Positions 11,786-22,325 of a stretch of DNA of 64,000 bases are shown piece by piece. The notes under the pieces were generated by a model. That model was not told the DNA's origin. It did not search any database and was given only the letters and a program-made list of their open reading frames with translations. Made by a program: the position numbers and the translations under genes. How positions within the stretch are numbered: position 1 is the stretch's first letter; each line of letters starts with the position of its first letter. The stretch covers positions 62,001 to 126,000 of the forward strand of contig JAOTOM010003979.1 of the NCBI GenBank assembly GCA_034440615.1, written 5' to 3'. This DNA comes from Ashinkailepas kermadecensis (taxonomy: Eukaryota; Arthropoda; Thecostraca; Neolepadidae).

Positions 11786-11936
11786 ATGGCTCTCAATATG
11801 GCTCTCAGCAAGATTGGTAGCCATAGCAACGACTCACAGCCAACAGGCACACGGGCCCGTGAGCTCTGGCAACATCTCACCTCTCGGGATCGAAACAAAA
11901 ACTTCCAAAACAGAAGTCAGAGCTCTTGCATGAAAG
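11786..11936 (+). CDS. Candidate 5' coding exon, unknown protein
   Basis: An ATG in strong context (CCAACATGG) opens a 50-codon frame, beginning MALNMALSKIGSHSNDS and continuing through RARELWQHLTSRDRNKNF. It ends at a near-ideal donor AAAG|GTACGT (11937), phase 1. A perfect RFX X-box, GTAGCCATAGCAAC, lies inside it at 11817-11830. I recognise no family. The composition looks coding (charged, few repeats), and a start context plus donor is unusual for random sequence. No downstream exon was identified, so it could be chance. Confidence 0.3.
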
Positions 11937-12735
11937 GTACGTTGTTAGTTTACAAGATCATTGATGACTCCACCGGCAAGCATTGCAAATAATATCAAAG
12001 TCTGACTGTGAGGTATCTGTGGCAAACTGGGATGTGGCTACAAGCCCCGCTACATCATTTCTGACGGCCGCCACATCATATCAGGAGGCCTCGTGTGCTT
12101 TAAACATGCTCTGCTAAAGTGTTTTCCTCATAACACAACTCGTCATAGAAGGTCTATGTTTCTGCTTGACAATTCCCCCACCCCCACCCCACCCCATCCC
12201 ATTCCATTCATTACGCATCCAGGTGATATTTGATCAAACAGGGCCAGCGTTTGAGGAGCCTGCCTTTTAATTGGACCAGAAATCGCGCCATTATTACACA
12301 CCTGATGCAAACTCCGCGCGCATATCAAATCCACCCCACCCCTCGGCAGGTGTACCGCTAGATGGTATCACGCATCCTGCGGCAGTATGAACCACTACTG
12401 GATGACAGACAGGTCAGCTCGCGAGACGAACTCTCATGCAACTTGCTAACGCATCAAAGGCAATTATTCGCTATCCTTGTTTATGGAGCAATGGTAAAAT
12501 GTGCCCGAGCTAGCAGTGTTTTGAGAGCAGCATTTCACTTCCACATTGACAATGCCAAGCTCGACACCAGAAGTTGTTCAGGCGAGGGGCATGTTAGTGA
12601 GCTTCGGCACGTTCTAAGGTTAATCAATGCGAAAATAGGCAGCTACCAAGTGACCCGTGAGCAACGAAATCAAACAGGAATGTTGCGATAAAATCGGACT
12701 GGAGCTGTGGTCGTGTGGAGGAAAATCGATGGGGG
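11937..12735. other. Stretch without recognised genes
   Basis: A CCCCACCCCACCCC-type tract near 12177-12200 is the only feature noted. Confidence 0.45.
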
Positions 12736-12975
12736 CAAATGTCGCTGCCCTGTCGCTTGGGTTTGTCCCTTTGGCTGCCCCCGTCGCTTGGGTTCGTCCC
12801 CGTGGTTGTCCCCGTCGCTTGTGTTCTTCCCTATGGATGTCCCCGTCGTCTGGGTTCGTCCCTGTGGCTGCTCCTGTTGCTTGGATTCGTCTATATGGCT
12901 GCTCCTGTCGCTTGGGTTCGTCCATGTTGCTGCCCCTGTCGCTTGGGTCCGTCCCTGTGGCTGTCTGTCCCCGAC
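12736..12975 (+). repeat. About 30-bp minisatellite
   Basis: Eight or so units contain CGCTTGGGTTCGTCCCTGTGG followed by GCTGCCCCCGT, with base changes throughout. Both strands stay open here for about 100 codons in several frames, which only reflects the repeat. Confidence 0.8.
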
Positions 12976-13149
12976 CTTGACATCGGGAAGCTGTGTCGGC
13001 TGTAGGCCGATCTGTAGGCTGTAGGTTTGTAGGCTGTAGGTCGCACGACGCCGTGTCCCCAGGCCACGGCATGACTCTTGATCCACTCTCCTGCAAGTCA
13101 TCCAGGCAGCACACCCCCTGCCACCTGAACACCATCTAGTACGGTGTTC

Positions 13150-13440
13150 AGATCCCACCTCTGATGCCGCAGGTCCGCCTCTGGTATCTCCCGCTCTGGA
13201 AGTTACGCCACTGAGATCATCTTATCCACAGGTCCAGCCCCTGACATTGCCTGTTCTGCAGGTCCCGCGTCTGACATCATCTGACCCGCAGGTCCAGCCC
13301 CTGACATAGCCTATTCTGCAGGTCCCGCCTCTGACATCTGATTCGCAGGTCCCGCCTCTAACATCGCCTGCTCCTCAGGTTCCGCCTCTAACATCTCTCG
13401 CTTTGCAAGTCCCGCTTTTGACACCCGGCGCTCTGCATGT
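13150..13440 (+). repeat. About 28-30 bp degenerate minisatellite
   Basis: CAGGTCCCGCCTCTGACATC words recur about ten times with variable spacing. The array is moderately worn. Confidence 0.75.
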
Positions 13441-13444
13441 CCCT

Positions 13445-14834
13445 TCTCAATCTGGTGCCGCCGCCCCCCCCCCCACCCCTCCCCACACACACGGGATCGA
13501 CGGCAATACCCCGGCCAGGCGGCGACCAGATTAGCACTGTAATGAGCTGCAGCTCCCCCGTGGGGAGTGGACGCGCCACGTGCGCCCCTTGTTTGCCCAG
13601 ATGGCCGCGGGCGGGTAATGGCCCGTCCAATGTCAGCCGTCGCCGCTGGTTAAGAGAGTCGGCAGCCGATTTCCGGCACGTTGTGGAGTTTTATGAGGTG
13701 TCTGTCGGGTCATAGACGTAGGAACGTTGTGTGGGGGGCGGGGGAGGGTAGGCTAGCCATGCAGTTTGAATCCATCAAAGATGCCCAGTGCCCGTATTAC
13801 CCCAACATTATTTTAGACAGGCACAAATGAGGAACTTTCGAGTTTTTTTTCCTACGCAAGATAATATTACCAAGGCCCGAAGATGGTTTTTCTCTAACAA
13901 AAAAAAACAAAGAAAGAAATAGAGCTTGTCACTTGAGGAAAATCCCTGTTTCGGGTAGGTTGGATAGGCCGCCCGAAAGAGGCATTCTCATGTTCACAGG
14001 CCCTTTTCGTTTTTTTCCGAAAGAACTCTTTTATTCCCCTATAGATGCAGTGGGTAGAGGAGGCGAGGTCTGTGTTGAGGAGAGAGGAGTGGAGAGGTTG
14101 TGAACTATAAAACCATGCATCCTGGCGTACTCTATCACCTACATGTACTTGCAACTGAACTTAAGCACAAATTTAGATCAGTGCAAAGATCTTCGACGGC
14201 ATGCATTTTGTCGCCGAAGCTTGACTTGGCGCACGTCGCAAAAATTTGGTGAGTGTCGCATTTCTCAAAATGTGTGCAAATTTGCATATGCAATGCAAAA
14301 CACTCCGGCCCTGTTTCCAATTGTCGAATTTTAATGCAGACAATCCGACGTAAGGCATTTGTTCGCCATACGAAGTAATTGTATTTAATATAGACGTAGA
14401 TTACTGGTGGGTATATTAATATTACCCGATGCAAATATTAAGTAGCTCAGAAGTATGTTCAACAAAAATTATATTCTGACAATGTGGGCGTAGGACAGTT
14501 AACATTGCTCGCCCCCCCCCCATCCCATCTTGAAAAGTGGTGGGCCCATGGTCCCACTGACCCCTCTCGTTTTAAGCGCCTATTTGTTAGGATATAACAA
14601 TTTTTCAGCTCTACAAATGTGAAAATCGAATACTTTATGCAGAAGCAAGTTTCATTTTGTTCTGGGTAGCCCGTTTTGCTTGGAACACTGTTTTGCTTTT
14701 AGCGGCGCACTGTGTACTCAAAGCATGTCGTGTCAGCAATAAATACCACTGAATTTGCATTGCTGGACTAAGTTGAGAAGGCGTGGAAGCAGGAGTGTTA
14801 TTTTATATACTTTTGAGGGAGTAAGCACTCCTCA
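13445..14834. other. Intergenic stretch
   Basis: C-rich tracts occur near 13466 and 14512. No gene, RNA or element was recognised. Confidence 0.45.
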
Positions 14835-14985
14835 TTGTTGGCTCCCCCCCGCAATAATTTCAGCGTTTAACATGGGACCCTATGGAGTATGCCTCCCCCA
14901 ATCCACTTGGGTCTGCCCGTTGCCTTCATGTATTCTCGCCGCCCCCCACCCCCCTCCACCTCCGCCCAATTATTTTCAGAAACAC
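14835..14985 (+). mobile_element. MITE-like repeat, family B, copy 1
   Basis: It shares AATAATTTC, TTTAACATGGGACCCTATG and, further on, TTGCCTTCA.GTATT with the minus strand of 50050-50230, ending in AATTATTTTCAGA. The left terminus is not clear. It is classed as a non-autonomous DNA transposon only because the other copy carries short inverted ends. Confidence 0.55.
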
Positions 14986-15140
14986 TGGAAGTCGAGGTGA
15001 GTGGTAACAACACTGAAAGTGGAGGCGAGTGGAAACAACACTGGAAGTGGATGCGAGTGGCAGCAACACTGGAAGTGGAGGTGAGTGGTAACAACACTGG
15101 AAGTGGAGGTGAGTGGTAACAACACTGGAAGTGGAAGTCT
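14986..15140 (+). repeat. 28-bp minisatellite, about five copies
   Basis: Units contain CACTGGAAGTGGAGGTGAGT and GGTAACAA, with small changes. The array starts directly at the right edge of the MITE-like copy. Confidence 0.85.
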
Positions 15141-15415
15141 GGGGCGGCTGACGGTCTATGGCTATATGCACGCGCACCTGACCTAGAACAATGCCATAAT
15201 TAAACAGCTGTCTAGTACCGCTTAAAGTGAGTTATCAATGTCACACAAACCATATTTCGTCCAGCCTTTTGTGATTGCATTGCAAACATTGCTGTTCAAC
15301 TCAATTATTGAATGACCGTTTCCAGCATGATACCCATTGTTTATTTCGCAATCAAAACGCATCATGAGGACCCATCAGGCCAGCTGGGTAAATCTGGCCG
15401 AAGTTAATCTCCGCC

Positions 15416-15495
15416 GAGACACAATGGTAACAGCTGAGACACAATGGTAACAGCTGAGACACAATGGCAACAGCTGAGACACAATAGTAACAGCT
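15416..15495 (+). repeat. 20-bp repeat, four copies
   Basis: GAGACACAATGGTAACAGCT repeats four times with one or two changes. Confidence 0.9.
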
Positions 15496-15807
15496 ACAGC
15501 TTGTGGCTGTCAATCGGCAAACATCTGAATCGAACATGGCAACCCAATACGGCGGTAAATACTGTCCCGAAGGCAGTGTGGCAATCTCCAAGCACCGCAA
15601 CAGAAAAAAAACAAACAAACAACACTCCTGAGTAGGCGAAAGCTGCGCACCAAGTGGGACGACGGCCGCGTTGTATGTACAAGCAAACGCACACGTACGT
15701 CGCGGCGAGTCACCGTACGTCCGTGCCACCCACATCGCCATATGTCGGCCGGCTGCGTCCACCACCGTCTGTTTGAGGCCACCCACAGACTCGCTCCTTC
15801 CACCGAC

Positions 15808-15977
15808 GGTGCACCTGTACACCTGTACAACACCGGCCGACGGTGCACCTGTACACCTGTACAACACCGGCCGACGGTGCACCTGTACACCTGTACATCA
15901 CCGGCCGACGGTGCACCTGTACACCTGTACATCACCGGCCGACGGTGCACCTGTACACCTGTACAACACCGGCCGAC
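15808..15977 (+). repeat. 34-bp minisatellite, exactly five copies
   Basis: Each unit is GGTGCACCTGTACACCTGTA followed by CA(A/T)CACCGGCCGAC. The inner GCACCTGTACACCTGTAC is itself a short repeat. There are no unique spacers, so it is not a CRISPR-like array. Confidence 0.95.
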
Positions 15978-16425
15978 GCTGGGGGAACCTGGTGAGAGGT
16001 GGCCTGGTGTAGGCCGCACACCCACAATGAGCCCCTTCCGGCTTCACGAACAATGCAACACAAAGGCACCATCAACAACCAGCCCGCTCTTCAGCACAGC
16101 ACGTATCAGCGAACGCACCTCGAGCGAGACCTGAACTCCGGATAACCAGCGAGCGTCTGTCCACTGAATGGCGCTCAGTTGGTGCGAGCTATCACCTATG
16201 CGAGTTATCTCTGCACTGAAGTGATGCTCCGTCCTTGATATCGCCGTCTCGCTCCATCCCGGCACCGTTTCCAGTGCCGCCGATCTGCTTCGATGCGTCT
16301 GACCCGTCAGGGTTTGACATAATAGAGGTCATGACAGGGCGCCTCGCGTCACAGCGCGCAGCCCGGTGACCTGAACCGGCTCAGAACAGAGCGCACGCCT
16401 TGGCGGGCGCCCCGTCCGCCTCATG

Positions 16426-16851
16426 TCACTTGAGGCTCTTCTTCATCTTCCTGAGCTGCTCGCAGAAGCCCGGGTAGCTGTCCTGCTCCATGCGCGCCTT
16501 GACGCGGTACTGCGCCTCCTCGAACACGCCGAACTCGTCGCCCTTCTGCTCGAGCTTCACGCGCGCCGCCTCGGCGTCGGCGAACACGTTGACCTTCTCG
16601 GGCGCGTCGATGTCCAGGTACGTCTCGTAGATGTCGCTGGCGTCCTGGCGCAGCTCGCGGTAGCGCCGGCCGTGCTGCTGACAGCGCTGCCAGAACGCCA
16701 GGTGCCGCTCGGTGCCCGCGAGCAGCAGGTGCTCGCGGAACAGGTCGCGGCCGCGCTCGCTCGCCAGCAGGAGATCGAACGAGCTGGTCCACTCCTCGAT
16801 CTGCTTGGCGGTGACGCTGTTGTACGGCTCCGGCTTTGTCTTCTTCGGCAT
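16426..16851 (-). CDS. RGS-domain protein, compact single-exon gene
   Basis: ATG 16851-16849 to TGA 16428-16426, 141 residues, almost entirely one RGS domain (about residues 18-138). RGS domains bind active G-alpha subunits and speed GTP hydrolysis. Visible landmarks are W21, SFDLLL at 24-29, GRDLF at 34-38, AFW ending at W54, IYETYL at 74-79, KVN ending at N88, EEAQ at 111-114 and MEQDSYPGF at 121-129. Against RGS4-type proteins, the GAP contact pair Glu-Asn is replaced by Arg49-His50 and the Arg after DSYR is Gly128. Asn88 and Asp124 are kept, so catalytic activity may be weak or altered. Two CREs lie 49-88 bp upstream, which supports this ATG as a promoter-proximal start. The DNA is GC-rich. 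It could be the last exon of a longer gene, but no acceptor is needed. Confidence 0.8.
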   Translation of the reverse strand: MPKKTKPEPYNSVTAKQIEEWTSSFDLLLASERGRDLFREHLLLAGTERHLAFWQRCQQHGRRYRELRQDASDIYETYLDIDAPEKVNVFADAEAARVKLEQKGDEFGVFEEAQYRVKARMEQDSYPGFCEQLRKMKKSLK

Positions 16852-16899
16852 GGCGTTGCCGGAGTGGGGCTTCCTGAGGTCTGTGCGGTGTCGGGACTG

Positions 16900-16939
16900 T
16901 GACGTCAGGAGCGGGAGGGAGGAGCAGGTGATGACGTCA
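16900..16939 (-). promoter_or_regulatory. Paired CRE sites in the RGS gene promoter
   Basis: Two perfect TGACGTCA octamers at 16900-16907 and 16932-16939 are centred 32 bp apart, about three helical turns. They lie 49-88 bp upstream of the ATG of the minus-strand RGS gene. CREB/ATF binding would make a G-protein regulator responsive to cAMP, a feedback arrangement known for some RGS genes. The regulatory role is inference. Confidence 0.6.
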
Positions 16940-17224
16940 CAGGTCTGCTGAGTGGGGCTTGGGAGCGTGCTCCTGTAGGGTTTTGCTGTTGGCTGCCTCT
17001 ATTGATGAACCCAAACCAGGTTGGACAATTCACAGGCGTTGCTTGATTGGTGGCACTTGCGTACGTCTCGGGTTTACCGGCGACTTCTTCTACCCGTTAA
17101 AACGGTATTACGTTGAGGGATGGCAGCCAATATTTCCGTCGCACAATGTACGCTACCGCTGGTCGCTCTACTATGCGTTGCGCGACTGTCTCGGGGCACT
17201 GCAGAGCTATAAAGACCACAAGAC

Positions 17225-17520
17225 TGGTCAGTCGCCACCATTCACAGTCGCCATGCACCGCTTACAATCGCCGTTCACTGCTCACAGTAGTCGTTCCCTG
17301 CTCATAATCGCCGTTCACTGCACACAGTCGTCGTTCACTGTTCACTGCTCACAGTCGCCTTCACTGTTCACTGCTCACAGTCGCCCTTCACTGTTCACTG
17401 TTCACTGCTCACAGTCGCCGTTCACTGTCCACTGCTCACAGTCGCCGTTCACTGCTCACTGCTCACAGTCGTCCTTCACTGCTAACAATCACCCTTCCCT
17501 GTTCACAATCGCCGTCCGCA
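17225..17520 (+). repeat. Degenerate repeat of TTCACTGCTCACAGTCGCC
   Basis: About twelve copies of a 19-31 bp unit mix TTCACTG(C/T)TCAC and ACAGTCGCCGTTCACTG words. One plus-strand frame stays open across it as a side effect. Confidence 0.85.
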
Positions 17521-18065
17521 GCGCACGGCGCGGTTGGCTTCGGTGCGTTAGTACGGTTTTGTGTGGCACCCGTCGCACCGAGTCGTTCCGCCGCGCGTCA
17601 CCGTCTGCCATGGGACGAAAACACACGCCGTCGAGTATTTCAGGCGCAGCGAACACTTGCGCCGGCGGAGTGTCCGCTGATCGGTCACTGATCGGTCACT
17701 GCGTCCTGCCGCCGATCGGCGTCGCAGACGACAGCGACAGCGTCGCCGATGGAGACGTGTCCTCCCCCGCAGGTGTGGCCACGTGGACTCGTCCGCCAGC
17801 ACGGCGAGTCTAGAAACAGATGCGGAAGGGGGTCACGCGGGTTTTTGCGAGAGTGCACGCGTCACAGCACGCCAACCGCCGACTGGCGGTGTTGTCAGAC
17901 TCGGTGGTCCGCTCACTTACCTCACATGGCGTTCACCCGTTCCGGTTTCCACTGGGAAGTTCACACGACGCCCTCTCACGAACCCCACGCAGCAGGCGTG
18001 GCTCGGCAAGGCGACACGCCGCGGGTTCAGCCCGCCTCTCATTGGTCGTCTTAAAACGTCACGTA

Positions 18066-18073
18066 TGACGTCA
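18066..18073. promoter_or_regulatory. CRE octamer next to a CCAAT box
   Basis: TGACGTCA follows CTCATTGGTCGTCTTAAAACG (inverted CCAAT at 18041-18047) in a GC-rich stretch at 17520-18120. No adjoining gene was recognised. A similar TTGGTCGTCTAAAA word occurs at about 49000. Confidence 0.3.
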
Positions 18074-18539
18074 GATGTAGTTCGACAAGAATCCGCAGCG
18101 AGGCGCTAGCGGAAGAGGGTCAGTTGCGCTGAACATACGGGAACGACGGGCGTCATTTAAAGTTTAAAGGGCCGAGCAAGCGTAACGCGGTGAATGAATT
18201 AAATGGTGTGACCAGGGGGAACGGGAGGAGGCGAGGCGGAGGAAACCACCCCCGGGCGGATCCTAGGGGAGGGGACTGGGTGCCATCTGTCCCCAGTATA
18301 TTTTGGGCGCCAAGCCATTTCATATAGCGCTATGAAATTGTACACGTCTGATGATGCATATTTTGTGCATATTTGGTGCATGGAATAAATCCGGATCATG
18401 TCAGGTCACTTAAATATGGCGTCATGCTTGAGGACATGTCAGGCGGATTTGAACTAAAGCGGCGATGATATTTCACACACACACACCAGTGGAGTGCAGA
18501 AGAGGGGAGCAAGGGGGGAAATACCCCAGGAGAGATGGT

Positions 18540-20740
18540 GCGCCCCAAGAATCGCACCGGGATTCCAAAAGTCACTCTAGGGCCCCCACCCACACCCCCC
18601 ACCCGACCCCCACAAAAAGTAAGTCGGAACCTGTCACATTCGTGTTCGAGCCAAATAAATGCTTTGAGGCCTGGAAAACCCCGCAGAAGGCCGAAAAATC
18701 GTGCCTGGACACCCCCCCCCCCCCCCCACGAAAAAAAATCGCAACGGGACCGCAGGTAAGAGCAATGGGCTCCGAGAACACATGCCGGGGCACGAACAAT
18801 CGTGCCGGACCCTCCAAAACCAGCTAGAGGCCCGACAATTCCGGTCCGGGCCCCAATAATTAGCGTCCACGGCTCCAAATAAATGCATCGGGCACAAAAA
18901 AAAAATCGCGCCGGGACCCATTAAAAATTTCGTTAGGCCGCGAAATTCTCATCGAGGGCCAAATAAATAGAGCGAGGCACCGAAAGCTCCCGCAAGAGCC
19001 GAACAATCGCACTAGACAAGATCATTCTGACGGGTGAGCCAACGCACATTGCCGGTCAAATTACTGCAAACTCTACCCTGCGAAACCGTCATACACGTGC
19101 AGACGACCACCTGCCCCTGCCAGCCACACACAGAGAGGCGGGCCGCAGGAGATTTATCTACTCGTCTGTCTTCCACTATAACAAACTTCCTACTGAAACA
19201 AAAACATCGAGGCTGTCTAACTTCAGGAAACATGCACTAGCTTATCTCCATGAGCAACATTATTCACACCAAAAAAAAAATACGCAATGGATGTGTGTAC
19301 ACTATGAACTCACCATCGCTTTCCTATCACTTCTATAAACTGCTCGTTTATAGCTCGTGTTGCAAGCACGGTGTGTGTAGTGCAAAGATATTGATATGGG
19401 TATTGTGTTATGTTGGTGTATGAATGTTTGTTGCGCATCTGCTCCCACTATTGACCACACATATATCCTTTCTTTGTAAATATCTGTGAGTTATACCCAG
19501 ACTGTCCATAACAGCCACTGTACGTGGAGGGCATGCATTGTGAAATAAATAAATGAATAAATAAATAGGGCCACCAAAATCGTGCTGGTGGCTCAAAATA
19601 TTCCTCGCCCCACCGCCACCCAAAAAAAATAATGATATCGGGTCCCCAGCTAAGCACATTGGGATTCCATGAACTTGCACCACCAGCACCAACAGAATCG
19701 TTCCTGAGTCCATACATGTCGAGCCGGGCTACTCAAAAGCGGCGCAGCGGCCCGCAAAATTCCCATCGGGGAACCCCAAAAGTCCCGAAAACTCGTGCCG
19801 GGGCTTGACAATCGCTCCAGGGCCACCAAGAATAGCGCTCTGGCCCGAAGGATGGCATCAGGGGGGCCAAATAACTACAGCGGGGCCCTGACAACTCTCG
19901 AAATGGCCCGACAACTAGCGGTGGACGCCCGAAAACTCACGCCTGGGCCCGAAAGATGGTGCCGAGGCCCCAAAAATGCATTGGAGCCAATAAATTATTT
20001 TCGGAAGCCAGAATATATACAGCGTGGTCCGAAAAAATCGCATCAAAGTCCCCCGAAAATGAAGCTTGGAGCCCCCAAACGTAAGCAGGGTTCATAAAAA
20101 AAGAAATGTTCTGGCCTGGAAAACCGTAGCAGAGGCCCAACAATCGTGACAAAAGCCTAAAATAATTACGTATGGACCCGCCAAAACATGTTGAAGTTTA
20201 ATAAATCGCGACAAGACACACAATATGGTGCCCCCCCCACAAACACGCACACAAAAATCACTCCTGGATCCGGGCTTCGGAAAAAAAATCAGAAAGGGCT
20301 CCGAAAAGTCACGACCAGCCCAGATTTTCACCTCGGGTCTTCAGAACCATAATCTTGTGTCCGGAAAGTAATCTAGCAGGGACAACGAGAAATCGCGACG
20401 GAGTCTCCAGGCATCACGCTGTGACCCCCAAAAAAATGAGTCAGGGCTCAGAATAAACACAGCGGGGCCCATAAGGTAGAGCGGCAGGCTTGGAAACGCA
20501 CCGTGCCCCTCCAAAGCATACTGAGTCTAGTAAAAAGCGGCATGGTCTTCAAGCATGCTCTGGGACCTTAAATATACACACATGGAGTTCTCAAAAATAC
20601 ACACCCGAAGCCCTCGAAGCACACCGAAAGCCTTCAAAGCACACAGGAGGCGCTCAAAACACATCGGAGGCTCTCAAAGCACACCGGAAATAGCTACAAA
20701 CACACCTGAGGTGCTCAAAGCTCACCTGGGTCTCAAAGTT
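18540..20740 (+). repeat. Ancient about 29-30 bp tandem repeat (interrupted by a retroelement)
   Basis: Dozens of strongly diverged units follow the pattern GGGCCCGAAAAATCGCGCCG, with many substitutions and small indels; examples are GGCCCGACAATT, GGCCCGAAAGATGG and GCCGAACAATCGC. The array is split by the non-LTR fragment at 18990-19567 and resumes beyond it; its last third grades into CTCAAAACACA-type units. Short ORFs within it are not genes. Confidence 0.75.
18990..19567 (+). mobile_element. Non-LTR retrotransposon 3' end inserted in the ancient array
   Basis: One frame from about 18993 to the stop at 19336-19338 reads LDKIILTGEPTH, then RNRHTRADDHLPLPATHREAG, then RRRFIYSSVFHYNKLPTETK, then LSNFRKHALAYLHEQH. 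The pattern of RxxxTR, basic GRRxFxYS, YNKLP and NFRKHAL is the standard C-terminus of RTE/CR1/Jockey-like ORF2 proteins. A 3' UTR follows and ends in an AAATAAATGAATAAAT tail (19541-19567). The RT domain is missing. A second copy of the UTR end is at 26698-26790. Confidence 0.85.
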
Positions 20741-21373
20741 TCGATGGGTTCCGTTCGCGATGTCAAGCAAGAACACGTGCATCGATGGCGATATACCTGC
20801 CATTATTCTTAAGCTGAGCTTTGCTGTGATTGACCGCGTGCTTTTGCCGCACGTTGCACGGTGCTTCCGGTAGGCCGGAAGCTTACCAGCTGAATAAACA
20901 TTGAACAGCTGCCACATGAACCACATGAGCATTGCATGGGATAAGTCCCTTCAGAATGGTGTTCATTCTTTCTCACCAACTCCAAAGTAATTATTACACC
21001 CTGGTATATTGCAAACCTCGAACTGCACACCGTGCATTGCAAACATTGAAAGCATTCCCAGCTGGTACGTGGAAACACATACGGCGAAATTGGTAGCTGC
21101 TCTCAATTCGTGGAGCGAAGCGGGAGGGATTCATGGAACAATTGTAATGAGATATCGGCAACGTTCCACCCAAAGGTTTGATTCAAAATATTGCCATCAA
21201 AATACCACACAAAATAGCACTGCGTAACACGAGACCTACTGCCAGGCGGCAGGAGGTGTCACAGTTTTCTCTCCGCCATGTTCGTGAGCAATAACAAGAA
21301 GAGCTGGTCAATCCGAACAACCTGGATTTGTTCATTCCGACGACAAACTTGTCTTCAAGACATATATATGCAG

Positions 21374-21609
21374 CACTGTCAGATTTAGGGGGAGAACAAC
21401 TCAGGGTATGTGCCCCTCCCCTATCGTGGCGTGGCCCCCTCTAGGACCCTTAGGGCTCGAGTGCACCCCACCCCTCTCTGCTCAACGAGTTTTTCAGCAG
21501 ATGGCGCCCATCAGAGTAGAAAACTCGCCCTCCCGGGGGAAAATTGGCACACCTTCAAGAGCAAGTACCCTCTCCCCCTGCCTGATGAAAATTCCTGCAT
21601 CCGCCCCTG
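21374..21609. mobile_element. hAT-type MITE with 8-bp TSD
   Basis: The target duplication ATATGCAG flanks it at 21366-21373 and 21610-21617. The ends are CACTGTCAGATTTAGG and CCTGCATCCGCCCCTG. Internal blocks GGCTCGAGTGCACCCC and GTTTTTCAGC match the copy at 26811-27051. It is non-coding, 236 bp. Confidence 0.85.
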
Positions 21610-21617
21610 ATATGCAG

Positions 21618-21814
21618 AAATTTCGTCTGTAATCTGGGCCTTCGTCCCGAATCAGTGCGCCACACAGCAGCATTACTCCGTTAGGGAGGATTATGCAATG
21701 GCATAAAATCAATGACACGTCGATGCGCCGCATCTGCCGCAAAGTCGACGACAGTGCGTCACCATTGCCACACAGTAGAAACAGTAGCAAAACACGCACT
21801 GTGAGATACTTCAT
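21618..21814 (-). CDS. Candidate secreted-protein exon cut short by a MITE
   Basis: ATG 21814-21812 opens a frame with a textbook signal peptide: MKYLTVRV, then LLLFLLC, then GNGDA with a likely cleavage before LSSTLRQMRRIDV. Cysteines follow in LILCHCIILPNG. A possible donor (GGA|GTAATG) occurs after that; otherwise the frame runs into the hAT MITE, whose sequence supplies the last 38 or so codons. I recognise no family. The hydrophobic core could arise by chance, and no second exon was found. Confidence 0.3.
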
Positions 21815-22239
21815 CGCACTCGCCTCATGCAAGAACTATTGTCATGAAACTGAGCACACTAAATAGTCGTGCATGGTCAGCAGCTTTAGCTATAAAATGT
21901 TTGTGAGTGCGCTACTAGAGCATTCGGTGCAACACAAACAGATTTACTAAACATTAGCTCGCGTCTTTTTTCCAGGAAAGCGTCTCCAGATCATCACACA
22001 ATTAGGCACAAATGTGGAACGGGAGGACTATCAAGAGATTGTGATATTCCAGATTGATAAGCAGATGTTGAATATTTCCATGCACTTATAATATTTACAG
22101 TTAATGTATGTGTAGCTGTGTAGACACGTCTAATCACAAACAAGCAGTTCAGTAAAATCGACGTGGGGAGGAATGCATCGTGAGTGAGGAAGGCCTGAGA
22201 ATGGTTTAATCAGCGGCTATGCGAGCAGTTCCGTGACCC

Positions 22240-22325
22240 TATATACCAACGTACACCAATACTCGCCAAGTTACACCAATGCCCAACTGTTTACACTAAT
22301 GCCCAACAATTTACACCAATACTGA
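22240..22325 (+). repeat. About 22-bp repeat, four copies
   Basis: TTTACACCAATGCCCAAC-like units recur with changes. Confidence 0.75.

Noticed and set aside
15808..15977. CRISPR-like array
   Set aside because: Pure tandem repeat without unique spacers; also eukaryotic context.
16959..17813. 284-codon plus-strand frame
   Set aside because: Much of it is a TTCACTGCTCACAGTC repeat; no domain and no start context.
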